Shown here: piece after piece, positions 1-8,241 of the stretch
Layout of the letters: every line of letters starts with the position of its first letter
Numbering within the stretch: position 1 is the first letter of the stretch
From: an uncultured Alphaproteobacteria bacterium
Lineage (GTDB): Bacteria; Pseudomonadota; Alphaproteobacteria; HIMB59; GCA-002718135
Length of the DNA: 55,425 nucleotides
Assembly (NCBI GenBank): GCA_902612825.1
Contig: CACMET010000008.1
Coordinates: forward strand, 1-55,425
Direction: 5' to 3'
Notes under the pieces: model-generated
Told to the model about the DNA's origin: nothing
Seen by the model: only the letters and a program-made list of their open reading frames with translations
The model's database searches: none
Program-made: the position numbers and the translations under genes

Positions 1-397
1 ACTGTGAAACTAAACCTGTTTTAAAAAACACCATATCAATCGATCTTATGGAAATATTAATAAGGATTATTCCTGTCAGGTTTGATAAAAATTTCAAAAT
101 TATAAACCTACTAGTAATACCTAAAAACAATTTTCCACCTTCTAGTATTATAAAAAACACCAATAAATAACTTAGTGTTCCAATAAAAATTAATGAATAA
201 CTTGATAAATAAGCTCCAAAAAAACCCATAAGATTTTCAATATTGTTGTCATTAATATTGTAATTTAATTGATTAAAACCCGGATCATTTTCAGAGTATG
301 AGTAAAGACTGGTAAAATAAATTAGACCAAATCCAAATAAAATTATTCCTACTAAAAATTTAATAATAAAATTTCTAATTGAACCATACTTGAACAT
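1..397 (-). CDS. ftsK: DNA translocase FtsK, N-terminal membrane part (partial)
   Basis: A minus-strand reading frame opens with ATG at 397 and runs off the left edge with no stop, giving about 132 residues. The visible part has a hydrophobic segment at residues 11-30, a 'DPGFNQ' loop, and 'MGFFGAYLSSY' followed by further membrane segments. This matches the four-TM FtsK N-terminal domain, which typically has 'DPS(F/W)N' followed by 'GxxGAYLAD'. FtsK anchors at the septum and pumps chromosome termini during division; its motor domain lies outside the window. The frame is closed by a stop upstream of 397, so this ATG is the first possible start. It diverges from the hydroxylase gene at 445, with 47 bp between the starts. 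Confidence 0.8.
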   Translation of the reverse strand, partial: MFKYGSIRNFIIKFLVGIILFGFGLIYFTSLYSYSENDPGFNQLNYNINDNNIENLMGFFGAYLSSYSLIFIGTLSYLLVFFIILEGGKLFLGITSRFIILKFLSNLTGIILINISIRSIDMVFFKTGLVSQ

Positions 398-444
398 ATA
401 GTTAGATTGTAATACATTTAGATTATGGTAATTCGAAGAAAATT

Positions 445-1626
445 ATGAAAGAAATTCAATCAAACATCAATATAATAGGAGGAGGTCTTATAGGGGCTGT
501 TACAGCATATTCACTTTCTAAACTTGGCAATAAAGTAGTAGTTTTAGAGCAAAATACTAAATTTAATCATAAAAATATTTTAGACAAAAGAACAACAGCA
601 ATTTCAGAGGGTACGAAAAAATTTCTTGAAGAAATAAATATTTGGAATGAAATTGGTAATTACGCGGAACCAATAAAGAATATTCAGATAATAGACAGAA
701 ATCAATCAAATAAAATTTATTTTGATAATCAAAGAAGAAAATCCAATCTTGGATATATAGTTAAAAATGAGTTTATACTTGATTGCTTGTATAAAAAACT
801 AGAAAAACAAAAAAATGTAGAAATTTTTAACAATGTTTCTATTAAAGATATTTCCTATCAAGATGATAAGATCATAACCAAGCAAAATAATTTCTATGTT
901 AATACGAATGTTCTATTTGCGTGTGATGGGAAAAACAGCTCTATTAGAAAAATTTTTAAAACACCAATTTATAAAAAAGATTATAAAAAAAAAGCAATTG
1001 TAATAAATTTTTATCACTCAAAGAATCACAATAACACTGCTTACGAGTTTTTTTTTAAAAATGGACCTCTTGCAATCTTGCCAATGCAAAAAAATAAAAA
1101 TCAGTTTCAAAGTTCGATAGTTTGGACAAATACTAATAAATTTATAAACTCTTTACTTTCTTTAGATGATAATAATATTATCTCCATTCTAAATGATAAG
1201 ACACAAGGAAGCGTAGGAGAGATAAAAAAAATAATCACCAAACAAACTTTTCCTTTAAAGGCTCATTTAAACTCTAAATTTTTTGAGAATAGAATTATTT
1301 ATTTAGGCGACTCAGCCCACTCATTTCATCCAATTGCAGGACAAGGATGGAACCTAGGCATGCAAGATGTAGAAAGTATATATAATCTTGTTAAAAAATA
1401 TAACTCTCTAGGTTTAGAATTGGGAGATGAAATATTTTGTAAAGAATTTCAGAAAGATAATTTTTTCAAAGCTTATAGGCTGTATCAAATCACTGATAAG
1501 GTTGATAGTGTCTTTAAATTAGACAATACAATTTTTAATCTTGTTAGGTTTTCAGCTATCAATTTAATGGAGAAAAGCAAAAAGTTAAAAAATCAGATAA
1601 GTGATTTTGCTATGGGTGTTAATTAA
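445..1626 (+). CDS. FAD-dependent ubiquinone-biosynthesis hydroxylase (UbiH/UbiF/COQ6 family)
   Basis: The 393-residue protein starts with a Rossmann FAD motif (GGG at residues 12-14, G17) ending in an acidic residue in 'VVVLEQ'. It has 'RTTAIS' near residue 50 and the second FAD motif 'GDSAHSFHPIAGQGWNLG' near residue 288, which is diagnostic of aromatic-ring hydroxylases acting on polyprenyl quinone precursors. Length is typical of the family. It probably adds a ring hydroxyl during ubiquinone synthesis at the inner membrane, but the carbon attacked (C1, C5 or C6) cannot be read from sequence alone. The 3' end overlaps the convergent LON-domain gene by 8 bp. Confidence 0.85.
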   Translation: MKEIQSNINIIGGGLIGAVTAYSLSKLGNKVVVLEQNTKFNHKNILDKRTTAISEGTKKFLEEINIWNEIGNYAEPIKNIQIIDRNQSNKIYFDNQRRKSNLGYIVKNEFILDCLYKKLEKQKNVEIFNNVSIKDISYQDDKIITKQNNFYVNTNVLFACDGKNSSIRKIFKTPIYKKDYKKKAIVINFYHSKNHNNTAYEFFFKNGPLAILPMQKNKNQFQSSIVWTNTNKFINSLLSLDDNNIISILNDKTQGSVGEIKKIITKQTFPLKAHLNSKFFENRIIYLGDSAHSFHPIAGQGWNLGMQDVESIYNLVKKYNSLGLELGDEIFCKEFQKDNFFKAYRLYQITDKVDSVFKLDNTIFNLVRFSAINLMEKSKKLKNQISDFAMGVN

Positions 1627-2212
1627 TAGTTTTACTATTATTATCTTCAACGATCTCAAGCTCTAAAATTGAATGAAGTTTTTTATAAAAATCACTTAAA
1701 TTTTTTGTTTCCAAAAGAACCTGTTTTTCAATATCACTAAAAGGAGATATCATTGCTATAAACTTTATAATCTGATTAAAATCAATATTTCGAATTTCTT
1801 CTAAGTTTAAATTAATTTTTTTGACTTTAATATATTGGCGATACTTATTTAAAAGATTATTTTTTTGTTTTTCATTTATAATGTTTTTATCTTCCTCAAA
1901 ATCCAACATTTTAGCCTCAACCAACCTAAACTTATATTTTTTTTCTAACTCTTTCTTAACTTTGAAACAATTAATACCCTGTAGGCTAATTAAATATCGT
2001 CCGTCTGTTGTTTCACTAAAACTATGAATTTTTCCGATACAGCCAATATTATAGAGTTTATTTTTTTTATCAGATTGTATCATGCCTATACATCTTTCAT
2101 TTGAAAGAGCGTAGTCAACCATCTCAATATATCTTTTTTCAAATATATTCAGAGGCAAGCTTGTTCCCGGAAAAAGGACGGCGCCGTTCAAAGGAAAAAT
2201 CGGGATTTTCAT
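1619..2212 (-). CDS. LON peptidase substrate-binding (N-terminal) domain protein
   Basis: 197 residues beginning 'MKIPIFPLNGAVLFPG' and continuing with 'LPLNIFEKRYIEMV', the hallmark of the LON N-terminal substrate-binding domain (PF02190). No AAA+ or Ser-Lys protease domain follows, so this is the stand-alone form common in alphaproteobacteria; its cellular role is not well established. It starts 1 bp after the thioredoxin-like gene ends (2214), so the two are almost certainly co-transcribed with the deacylase upstream. A substrate or adaptor role in proteostasis fits the neighbouring chaperone-like thioredoxin, but that is inference. Confidence 0.8.
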   Translation of the reverse strand: MKIPIFPLNGAVLFPGTSLPLNIFEKRYIEMVDYALSNERCIGMIQSDKKNKLYNIGCIGKIHSFSETTDGRYLISLQGINCFKVKKELEKKYKFRLVEAKMLDFEEDKNIINEKQKNNLLNKYRQYIKVKKINLNLEEIRNIDFNQIIKFIAMISPFSDIEKQVLLETKNLSDFYKKLHSILELEIVEDNNSKTIN

Positions 2213-2213
2213 G

Positions 2214-3080
2214 TTATGAAAACATTAACTGCGAAAGTTTTTTTCTATATTGAATAGTAACTTGATCAGTATTTCCAAGTACAGCAAAAAATTCTACCAT
2301 CTTATTTTTAATACTATCTCTATTTTTTGGATAATTTTTTAGAAGCAGATCCATTCCATTTTCATATTCTTTCATTGAAAAATATTTATCTGATATTTCT
2401 AAAATTAGATTGATATTATCTGGTTCATTTTGAAGTTTACCAAGGAGCTCATTAATATTTGGTCCGGATGAATTATTTTTCACAATTTCCATTTTTTTTA
2501 GAATCTGTTTAACTTCATCTTTTTCTTGTACATCTTTTTCCAGTGAACTTATAAACACCTCGACATCTTCAAATTGTTTAAGCTCAATCAAACACTCTAA
2601 ATAAAAACAAATACCTTTAATTTCATCTGAGTTTTTAGAAATAAATTCTAGAAGAGTGTCTTTAGTTTCTTCAAACTTATTTTCAGCCATAGCACTTTCT
2701 ATTTCATTATAAAATTCAGTGAAATCTTCATTAATTTTAGAACCTAAACATTTTTCAACAAATTCAACAATCTGACTTTCAGGAATAACACCCTGAAATG
2801 CATTAACAATTTGTTTATTTTTGAATGCATATACGGTTGGGATTGATTGAATTCTTAATTGTGCAGCAATTTGTTGATTTTCATCAATATTTATTTTCAC
2901 TAAGGTGATTTTATCTCCCGATTTTGATATTATTTTTTCTAATATTGGTGTTAATTGTTTACAAGGTCCACACCAAGGAGCCCAAAAATCAACTACAATT
3001 AATTTATTTTCACTTGCCTCAACAACCTGATCATTAAACTCTGTTTCATTAACATCGATTATATTTGTGTTTTCACTCAT
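2214..3080 (-). CDS. CnoX/YbbN-like thioredoxin with TPR tail
   Basis: 288 residues. Residues 1-110 form a thioredoxin domain with the active site 'FWAPWCGPCK' (CGPC at 37-40) and the cis-proline stretch 'IQSIPTVYAF'. The rest is helical and TPR-like, with acidic and lysine-rich repeats up to 'YRKKLSQLMFS'. This architecture is the CnoX (YbbN, co-chaperone thioredoxin) type, which binds unfolding clients under oxidative stress and passes them to GroEL or DnaK. The gene overlaps the upstream deacylase by 4 bp (ATGA) and is followed 1 bp later by the LON-domain gene, giving a three-gene operon with a proteostasis flavour. Confidence 0.85.
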   Translation of the reverse strand: MSENTNIIDVNETEFNDQVVEASENKLIVVDFWAPWCGPCKQLTPILEKIISKSGDKITLVKINIDENQQIAAQLRIQSIPTVYAFKNKQIVNAFQGVIPESQIVEFVEKCLGSKINEDFTEFYNEIESAMAENKFEETKDTLLEFISKNSDEIKGICFYLECLIELKQFEDVEVFISSLEKDVQEKDEVKQILKKMEIVKNNSSGPNINELLGKLQNEPDNINLILEISDKYFSMKEYENGMDLLLKNYPKNRDSIKNKMVEFFAVLGNTDQVTIQYRKKLSQLMFS

Positions 3081-3589
3081 AATGATTTGATTATACTATA
3101 ACTATTCAGAGAAAAAATATGAATTTTTTTATTATTTTCAAGGAGGAATTTAATAAACTCTGAAGTTTTAATACTTATAGTTGTGGTATTAATTAGGGGA
3201 TGGAAGTTAATTATTTCACTGTTAAAAAGTTTTTCATCTAAGAAAAATTTAACAATATTATCTTTGTCATTAAGAAGAGCAAATGGCGAGACCGATCCAG
3301 GCTTTATACCTAAAAAATGTTCTAAATATTCAGCATTAGCAAATGATAAATTTTTAGCATCTATAGATTTAGAAAATAGTTTTAAATCAACCTTTGCATT
3401 TTCGTCACAACTAAAAAGAAAAAAATTATTTTTCTTATTTTTTAAAAATAAATTCTTTGTATGTGCCCCTTTAATTTCACCTCTTAGATTTTCAGAATCT
3501 TCAACTGTAAATAAAGGATCATGATCATGAATTTGAAAATCTTTATTTTTTACACTAAGTAATTCAAATAAATCTGTCTTTGTAAGCAT
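3077..3589 (-). CDS. YbaK/ProX-type aminoacyl-tRNA(Pro) deacylase
   Basis: 170 residues of the YbaK / prolyl-tRNA-synthetase-associated editing domain. Visible landmarks are 'HDHDPLFTVED', 'GEIKGAHTKNLFLKNKK', 'LGIKPGSVSPFALLND' and 'FHPLINTTTISI'. The 'HTKNLFLK' lysine region and 'GxVxPFxL' loop match free-standing ProXp-ala/PrdX proteins, which hydrolyse mischarged Ala-tRNA(Pro) in trans. It is cytosolic. It is the first gene of the leftward group with the CnoX-like and LON-domain genes and faces away from crtI, with 57 bp between the two starts; that gap must hold both promoters. Substrate amino acid is inferred from the subfamily. Confidence 0.82.
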   Translation of the reverse strand: MLTKTDLFELLSVKNKDFQIHDHDPLFTVEDSENLRGEIKGAHTKNLFLKNKKNNFFLFSCDENAKVDLKLFSKSIDAKNLSFANAEYLEHFLGIKPGSVSPFALLNDKDNIVKFFLDEKLFNSEIINFHPLINTTTISIKTSEFIKFLLENNKKIHIFSLNSYSIIKSL

Positions 3590-3646
3590 AAATAATATTA
3601 TATTTATTAAGAAATAAGGTATTTAAATACAATTACAAAATTAAAA

Positions 3647-5122
3647 ATGAAAAAAAAAGCAGTAGTTATAGGAAGTGGTTTTGGAGGTATTGCGATTAGT
3701 CTAAGATTAAAAAAATTAGGCTATGATACAACAATTATTGAAAAACTAGATGAGCTTGGAGGAAGAGCAAGAGTTTTTGAAGTGAATGGTTTTAAGCACG
3801 ATGCTGGACCAACAGTCATAACAGCACCATTTCTTTTTGATGAATTATTTAGTTTATTTGGAAAAAAAAGAGAGAATTATTTGAATTTTGTTCCTCTTGA
3901 GCCTTGGTATAGATATTATTTTCATGACGGTAAAACTTTTGATTATTGTTCTACTGTAGAAAAAACAAACATTGAGATAAGTAAATTTGATAAGAGTGAT
4001 ATAAAAGGATATTATAAACTTTTACATCAGTCAAAAAAAATATTTGATGTGGGCTTTACAAAACTAGCTGACAAACCATTCACTTCTTTTTTTAAAATGT
4101 TAGGTGTTATTCCAAATTTAATTATTTTGAAAAGTTATTTTACAGTATCTCAACTTGTAAATAGTTATTTAAAAAACCCTTATCTTAGAAAGGCATTTTC
4201 AATTCATCCTCTTTTAGTTGGTGGTGACCCACATACAACAACATCGATTTATGCTTTAATTCATTATTTAGAGAGAAAATGGGGAGTGTTCTTTTGTATG
4301 GGTGGTACTGGTAAAATTGTATCTGAATTAAAAAAATTAATGGTTGATAGTGGTGTTAAAATTAAAACAAACACAGAAGCTAAAGAGTTTATTGTTGAAA
4401 ATAATAAGATTACAAAAATATTAACAAATAACGAAGAAATTACTGATCTAGACTTAGTAGTGTGTAATGCTGATCCACCAATGGTCTACTCCAAACTTTT
4501 AAAAAAACAAAATTTAAGAAGACCTGTATTAAAAGAAAAAAACTTATTGTATTCAATGGGGCTTTTTGTTCTTTTTTTTGGTACAAAAAAACAATACCAT
4601 AAAGTTGCTCATCATACTATTTGGATGACTGAAAGATTTAAATCTTTACTTTATGATATATTTAAAAATAAAGTTTTATCTGATGATTTTTCCTTATACA
4701 TTCACAGACCTACTGCAACAGACAAGTCATTTGCTCCAGAAGGTTGTGATAGTTTTTATGTTTTATGCCCAGTACCCAATTTACAAGGCAAAATTGATTG
4801 GGATGTTGAATCAGAAAATCTTAAAAATAAGATAGTTAAAGAATTATCACAAACAATTATGCCAGGCTTAGACAAGAGTATTACTGATGTTTTTTGGATG
4901 AATCCTAAAGATTTTAAAGATGATTACAACTCGATGCATGGAGCCGGTTTTTCTATAGCTCCGATCTTTACACAATCAGCTTGGTTTAGGTATCACAATA
5001 AAGATAAAAAAATTAAAAACCTATATTTTTCAGCGGCTGGTTCTCATCCAGGCGCTGGAATACCAGGAGTTCTTTCATCAGCTAAAGTTGTTGAAAACAT
5101 AATTAAAGCTGAATTAAAATAA
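3647..5122 (+). CDS. crtI: Phytoene desaturase (CrtI)
   Basis: 491 residues, the usual CrtI length. The N-terminus carries the dinucleotide motif 'GSGFGG' (9-14), 'IIEKLDELGGRAR' and 'HDAGPTVIT'. The C-terminus has the bacterial-type carotenoid dehydrogenase signature 'AAGSHPGAGIPGVLSSAK'. CrtI performs the consecutive FAD-dependent desaturations of phytoene to lycopene on the membrane. It leads a rightward operon with crtB (2 bp gap), crtY and blh, so the pathway ends in retinal. The GGPP synthase gene crtE is not in the window and must be supplied elsewhere. Confidence 0.95.
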   Translation: MKKKAVVIGSGFGGIAISLRLKKLGYDTTIIEKLDELGGRARVFEVNGFKHDAGPTVITAPFLFDELFSLFGKKRENYLNFVPLEPWYRYYFHDGKTFDYCSTVEKTNIEISKFDKSDIKGYYKLLHQSKKIFDVGFTKLADKPFTSFFKMLGVIPNLIILKSYFTVSQLVNSYLKNPYLRKAFSIHPLLVGGDPHTTTSIYALIHYLERKWGVFFCMGGTGKIVSELKKLMVDSGVKIKTNTEAKEFIVENNKITKILTNNEEITDLDLVVCNADPPMVYSKLLKKQNLRRPVLKEKNLLYSMGLFVLFFGTKKQYHKVAHHTIWMTERFKSLLYDIFKNKVLSDDFSLYIHRPTATDKSFAPEGCDSFYVLCPVPNLQGKIDWDVESENLKNKIVKELSQTIMPGLDKSITDVFWMNPKDFKDDYNSMHGAGFSIAPIFTQSAWFRYHNKDKKIKNLYFSAAGSHPGAGIPGVLSSAKVVENIIKAELK

Positions 5123-5124
5123 TA

Positions 5125-6006
5125 ATGATTGATTTAAAGCTTAATTCATCTGCTGACCTTAGAAGGGAAGGCAAAAGTTTTTATTGGGCAAGTTTTTTTT
5201 TACCAAAAAGTTACAAAAAAAATGCCGGAACTCTTTATTCAATTTGTAGATATTTTGATGATATTGCTGATAAATATAGCGAAGATCAAACTATCTATCT
5301 CAAAAATTCAATTGAAGAAATAAGGACCAATAAAAATAATAAAGTAAATATCTTTTTGCAAAAAAATGAAATTAATAATTTAATTTTTATAGATTTGATA
5401 GAGGGATTAATTTTGGACCAAAAAAAAATAAGAATCCAAAACAAGGAAGAGCTTATAAAATACTCTTATCATGTTGCTGGTACTGTTGGATTAATGATGT
5501 CTAAAATTATAGGAGTAAAACATGAAAAGGCTGCACGATCTGCAATTGATTTAGGTATTGGAATGCAGCTAACAAATATAGCAAGAGATGTTTATGAAGA
5601 TTCTAAAATGAAAAGAATATATTTACCTGCTAATTGGATACCTGATATATCATTAAAAAATTTAACTGATCTTCATAACAAAATTTCAGAAAAAGATGAA
5701 AGAATATCAAATGCAATTCATGATGTAATAGACCTTTCAGATAAGTTTTATAAAAATGGTTTTGCTGGTTTAAAATATATCCCACTATCTGCTAGACTAG
5801 GCATATTCATTGCGGCCAATATTTATAGAGGTATTGGCATTAAGATAAAATCCAATAAAAAAAAATATTTAAGAGAAAGGGTATATTTAAACTTATTTGA
5901 AAAATCTTTAATTACAACTAAATCAGTTTTACTTTTTATTTTTATCCCTTTTATGAAATATCAGTATCAAAAAATTAGAGATAATCTCCCAAATGAAAAT
6001 TTATAA
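5125..6006 (+). CDS. crtB: Phytoene synthase (CrtB)
   Basis: 293 residues of the squalene/phytoene synthase family. The first Asp-rich motif is 'DDIAD' (D45, D46, D49); the second is 'NIARDVYED' (151-159), followed by 'KRIYLPAN', which is typical of phytoene synthases. It condenses two geranylgeranyl diphosphates head to head to phytoene using Mg2+. It starts 2 bp after crtI and its last 14 bp overlap the start of crtY, so translation is probably coupled. The C-terminus is basic and hydrophobic, which fits membrane association. Confidence 0.95.
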   Translation: MIDLKLNSSADLRREGKSFYWASFFLPKSYKKNAGTLYSICRYFDDIADKYSEDQTIYLKNSIEEIRTNKNNKVNIFLQKNEINNLIFIDLIEGLILDQKKIRIQNKEELIKYSYHVAGTVGLMMSKIIGVKHEKAARSAIDLGIGMQLTNIARDVYEDSKMKRIYLPANWIPDISLKNLTDLHNKISEKDERISNAIHDVIDLSDKFYKNGFAGLKYIPLSARLGIFIAANIYRGIGIKIKSNKKKYLRERVYLNLFEKSLITTKSVLLFIFIPFMKYQYQKIRDNLPNENL

Positions 6007-7075
6007 AGCTGCAATAATTGGCTTAGGCCCTAGCGGTTTAGCTGTAAATAAAATTCTTTACGGAGATACCTATAACGAAATCATTGCATTTGAAAGTGAA
6101 GATATAAATAAAAGAGATAATATTTTTGGTTTTTGGTTAACAGATTGGATGAAGCCATTTGAAGAAATTATTGAAAAAAAATGGTACAAATGGACTATTG
6201 GTAACAAAAATACTGACGTAACACACACATGTTTAGATAAACCTTATTGTGTCATTAGTTTTAAAACTTGGAAAAAATTTTGCTTAGAAACAAAAAATAA
6301 ATTAGAAATCATAAATAAAAAAGTTGTCAAATATTTTCCTGAACAAAATTATTTTAAAATAATCACTGCTGATGAAAAAATATATTACGCTGAAAATATA
6401 TATGATTCACGATCAGCAAAAGAAAAAAAAGGTGAATTATTGCAACATTTTTTTGGAATTAATATTACCGTGGCAGATAATACTTTTAATGAAGATAAAT
6501 TAACCTTGATGCACTTTACTCAAGAAAATAATGTTTTACATTTTATATACATACTACCATTTAGTCACAATAAAGCTCTTGTTGAATCGACTGTCTTTTC
6601 AAAAGATGTTTTTGATAGCTCCTGGTATAGAGAAAAAATAAATCAATACTTAAAGAAAAATAATATTAATAATTTTAAAGAACAGAGCTCAGAAAAAGGA
6701 GTAATACCAATGTTTTTTGCAGGGGAGAAAAGATCATTTAATTCTAATATCTTCAATATTGGTATTAGAGGAGGCGCGTGCAAACCTTCTACAGGATATG
6801 CCTTTTCATTTCTTATAAAACAAATTCAATTATTAAAAAATTCAAAGAACAACTATGTAAATATCCATAACTTTTTAGAAAGAAAAATGGATAAAGTTTT
6901 TATAAATTATTTAAAAAATAACAGAGAAGATGGAAAGTCATTTATTAAGCTCGCATCTAATCTAAATGGAAATGAATTCCAAAGTTTTATGATGGGTGAA
7001 TCAAATTTTCTAACTAAGTTAAAAATTATAAATAGTATGCCCAAGCTTCCTTTTATAAAAGAATTATTTAAATAA
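5993..7075 (+). CDS. crtY: Lycopene beta-cyclase (CrtY)
   Basis: 360 residues. The N-terminal nucleotide-binding motif is 'IIGLGPSGLAV' (8-18), and the middle contains 'LTLMHFTQ' and 'YILPFSHNKALVESTVFS', conserved in the CrtY/CrtL family. 'GGACKPSTGYAF' near residue 260 is the conserved C-terminal flavin-side motif. It closes both ends of lycopene to give beta-carotene, the substrate of the next gene. It overlaps crtB by 14 bp and is followed 1 bp later by blh. It is slightly shorter than enterobacterial CrtY, but no motif is missing. Confidence 0.92.
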   Translation: MKIYKAAIIGLGPSGLAVNKILYGDTYNEIIAFESEDINKRDNIFGFWLTDWMKPFEEIIEKKWYKWTIGNKNTDVTHTCLDKPYCVISFKTWKKFCLETKNKLEIINKKVVKYFPEQNYFKIITADEKIYYAENIYDSRSAKEKKGELLQHFFGINITVADNTFNEDKLTLMHFTQENNVLHFIYILPFSHNKALVESTVFSKDVFDSSWYREKINQYLKKNNINNFKEQSSEKGVIPMFFAGEKRSFNSNIFNIGIRGGACKPSTGYAFSFLIKQIQLLKNSKNNYVNIHNFLERKMDKVFINYLKNNREDGKSFIKLASNLNGNEFQSFMMGESNFLTKLKIINSMPKLPFIKELFK

Positions 7076-7076
7076 T

Positions 7077-7895
7077 ATGTTAGCCGACCTTACAATATTA
7101 AATATTATTTCTTTTTTATTAATTTTTTTTATTGGTCTTCCACATGGTTCATTTGATGGTGCAGTTGCTTCTTTAGTAGGATTTAGCAACAGAATTCAAT
7201 TTCTACAATTTATATTTTACTACCTAATTTTATTTTTTCTAGTCATTTTATTTTGGTTATATTTTCCTATTATTGCGCTAACAATTTTTATTATAATGAC
7301 TATAGCCCATTTTGGATTATGTGATTGGACAAATTTTAAAATATCTAAATATAAATATTCTATAAGCTTTACTTATGGAATGACTATTATTTTTGGGATA
7401 ATATTTTTCAATGAAGACCAATCTTTTTTGATATTTGAATATCTGACAAATAATAATATTTACTCAATCCAAAAATATTTATTCATCCCATATTTTTTAA
7501 CATTATTATCTATAATATATTTTATCTATCTCTCCTTCTTTGAAAAAAAATTACGAAAAGGAATTATTGAGATTATTTTTCTTTTATTAATTTTTTATTT
7601 TTTTGATCCATTACTAAGCTTTGCAATATATTTTTGTTTTTTTCACACTTACAAACATTTAAAACATCTGGTTAAAAATATTTATTTCAATTTAAAAAAT
7701 AAATACTTTGTTATTTACTCTACAATAATTTTTACTGTAATTTCTTGGATTGGAGGTTTAGGAATTGTTTACTATTTATTTCAGAATTTATCATTATATG
7801 AGTCGATAATAAAAGTAATTTTCATTGGACTTGCTGCTTTAACGCTTCCTCATATGTTACTTGTTGATATTGTCTACAGAAGAAGATTTAAATAA
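7077..7895 (+). CDS. blh: Beta-carotene 15,15'-dioxygenase (Blh/Brp family)
   Basis: 272 residues, mostly transmembrane. Histidines proposed as iron ligands in the Brp/Blh family are all present: H23 ('GLPHGSFDGA'), H78 ('IAHFGLCDW'), H190/H194 ('FFHTYKHLKH') and H259 ('LPHMLLVD'). The enzyme cleaves beta-carotene into two retinals, the chromophore of proteorhodopsins. It closes the crtI-crtB-crtY-blh operon. No rhodopsin gene is seen in the window, so the opsin is either elsewhere or lies outside these 55 kb. A tRNA-Gly gene starts 54 bp downstream. Confidence 0.93.
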   Translation: MLADLTILNIISFLLIFFIGLPHGSFDGAVASLVGFSNRIQFLQFIFYYLILFFLVILFWLYFPIIALTIFIIMTIAHFGLCDWTNFKISKYKYSISFTYGMTIIFGIIFFNEDQSFLIFEYLTNNNIYSIQKYLFIPYFLTLLSIIYFIYLSFFEKKLRKGIIEIIFLLLIFYFFDPLLSFAIYFCFFHTYKHLKHLVKNIYFNLKNKYFVIYSTIIFTVISWIGGLGIVYYLFQNLSLYESIIKVIFIGLAALTLPHMLLVDIVYRRRFK

Positions 7896-7911
7896 ATCGT
7901 TTTCTCAAATA

Positions 7912-7949
7912 TTGACTTATAAATTCAAAGTGGTAATTGTGTAAATTAT
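7912..7949 (+). promoter_or_regulatory. Possible sigma-70 promoter for tRNA-Gly
   Basis: TTGACT at 7912-7917 is a five-of-six match to a -35 box. A weak AT-rich -10 candidate (TAATTG at 7934-7939) follows at a 16 bp spacing. It sits in the 54 bp between blh and the tRNA, so it is well placed for independent tRNA transcription. The -10 match is poor, so this is tentative. Confidence 0.3.
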
Positions 7950-8024
7950 GCGGGCGTAGCTCAGGGGTAGAGCGCAACCTTGCCAAGGTTGAAGTCGAGG
8001 GTTCGAATCCCTTCGCCCGCTCCA
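7950..8024 (+). tRNA. tRNA-Gly (GCC)
   Basis: A complete cloverleaf folds by eye. The acceptor stem GCGGGCG/CGCCCGC is perfect, the D stem is GCTC/GAGC, the anticodon stem CAACC/GGTTG holds loop TTGCCAA with anticodon GCC at 7982-7984, and the T arm is GAGGG-TTCGAAT-CCCTT. Discriminator T and an encoded CCA end at 8024. The 3' 48 bp recur exactly at 9263-9310 and, with mismatches, at 10175-10225, so the gene is an integration target that was restored by the incoming element. Confidence 0.97.
7977..8024 (+). repeat. att repeat copy 1 (3' part of tRNA-Gly)
   Basis: This 48-bp segment, from the anticodon stem to CCA, is identical to 9263-9310 and similar to 10175-10225. Direct copies of a tRNA 3' end downstream of an intact tRNA are the classic footprint of tyrosine-recombinase integration (attL/attR). 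Confidence 0.9.
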
Positions 8025-8059
8025 GAAAACTGCCAATTTCATATTATTTTAAAATCACT

Positions 8060-8080
8060 GGGGACAAATGAGGGACACTT
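8060..8080 (+). repeat. GGGGACA-type motif, copy A
   Basis: GGGGACAAATGAGGGACACTT contains two GGGACA half-sites in tandem about 11 bp apart. It lies 35 bp after the tRNA and matches 9166-9186 at 19 of 21 positions. Position near the element end and the paired half-sites suggest recombinase or accessory-protein binding, by inference only. Confidence 0.6.
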
Positions 8081-8241
8081 CATATATCAAAATAATTCAA
8101 TGTCTCAATTTTTCAAAAAAATATTATCACTTACTTTGTTACCAGATTTAAATTTTTAAAATTACTAATTATATTTATTAAAAAAAATTAATATTTAAAA
8201 TTGTAATATTAAATTAAAATTACTTTCCTAAATATTTTTAA

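Noticed and set aside
8106..8160. Short frame before the island sulfotransferase
   Set aside because: Only about 19 codons with no ribosome site; typical chance frame in AT-rich DNA.
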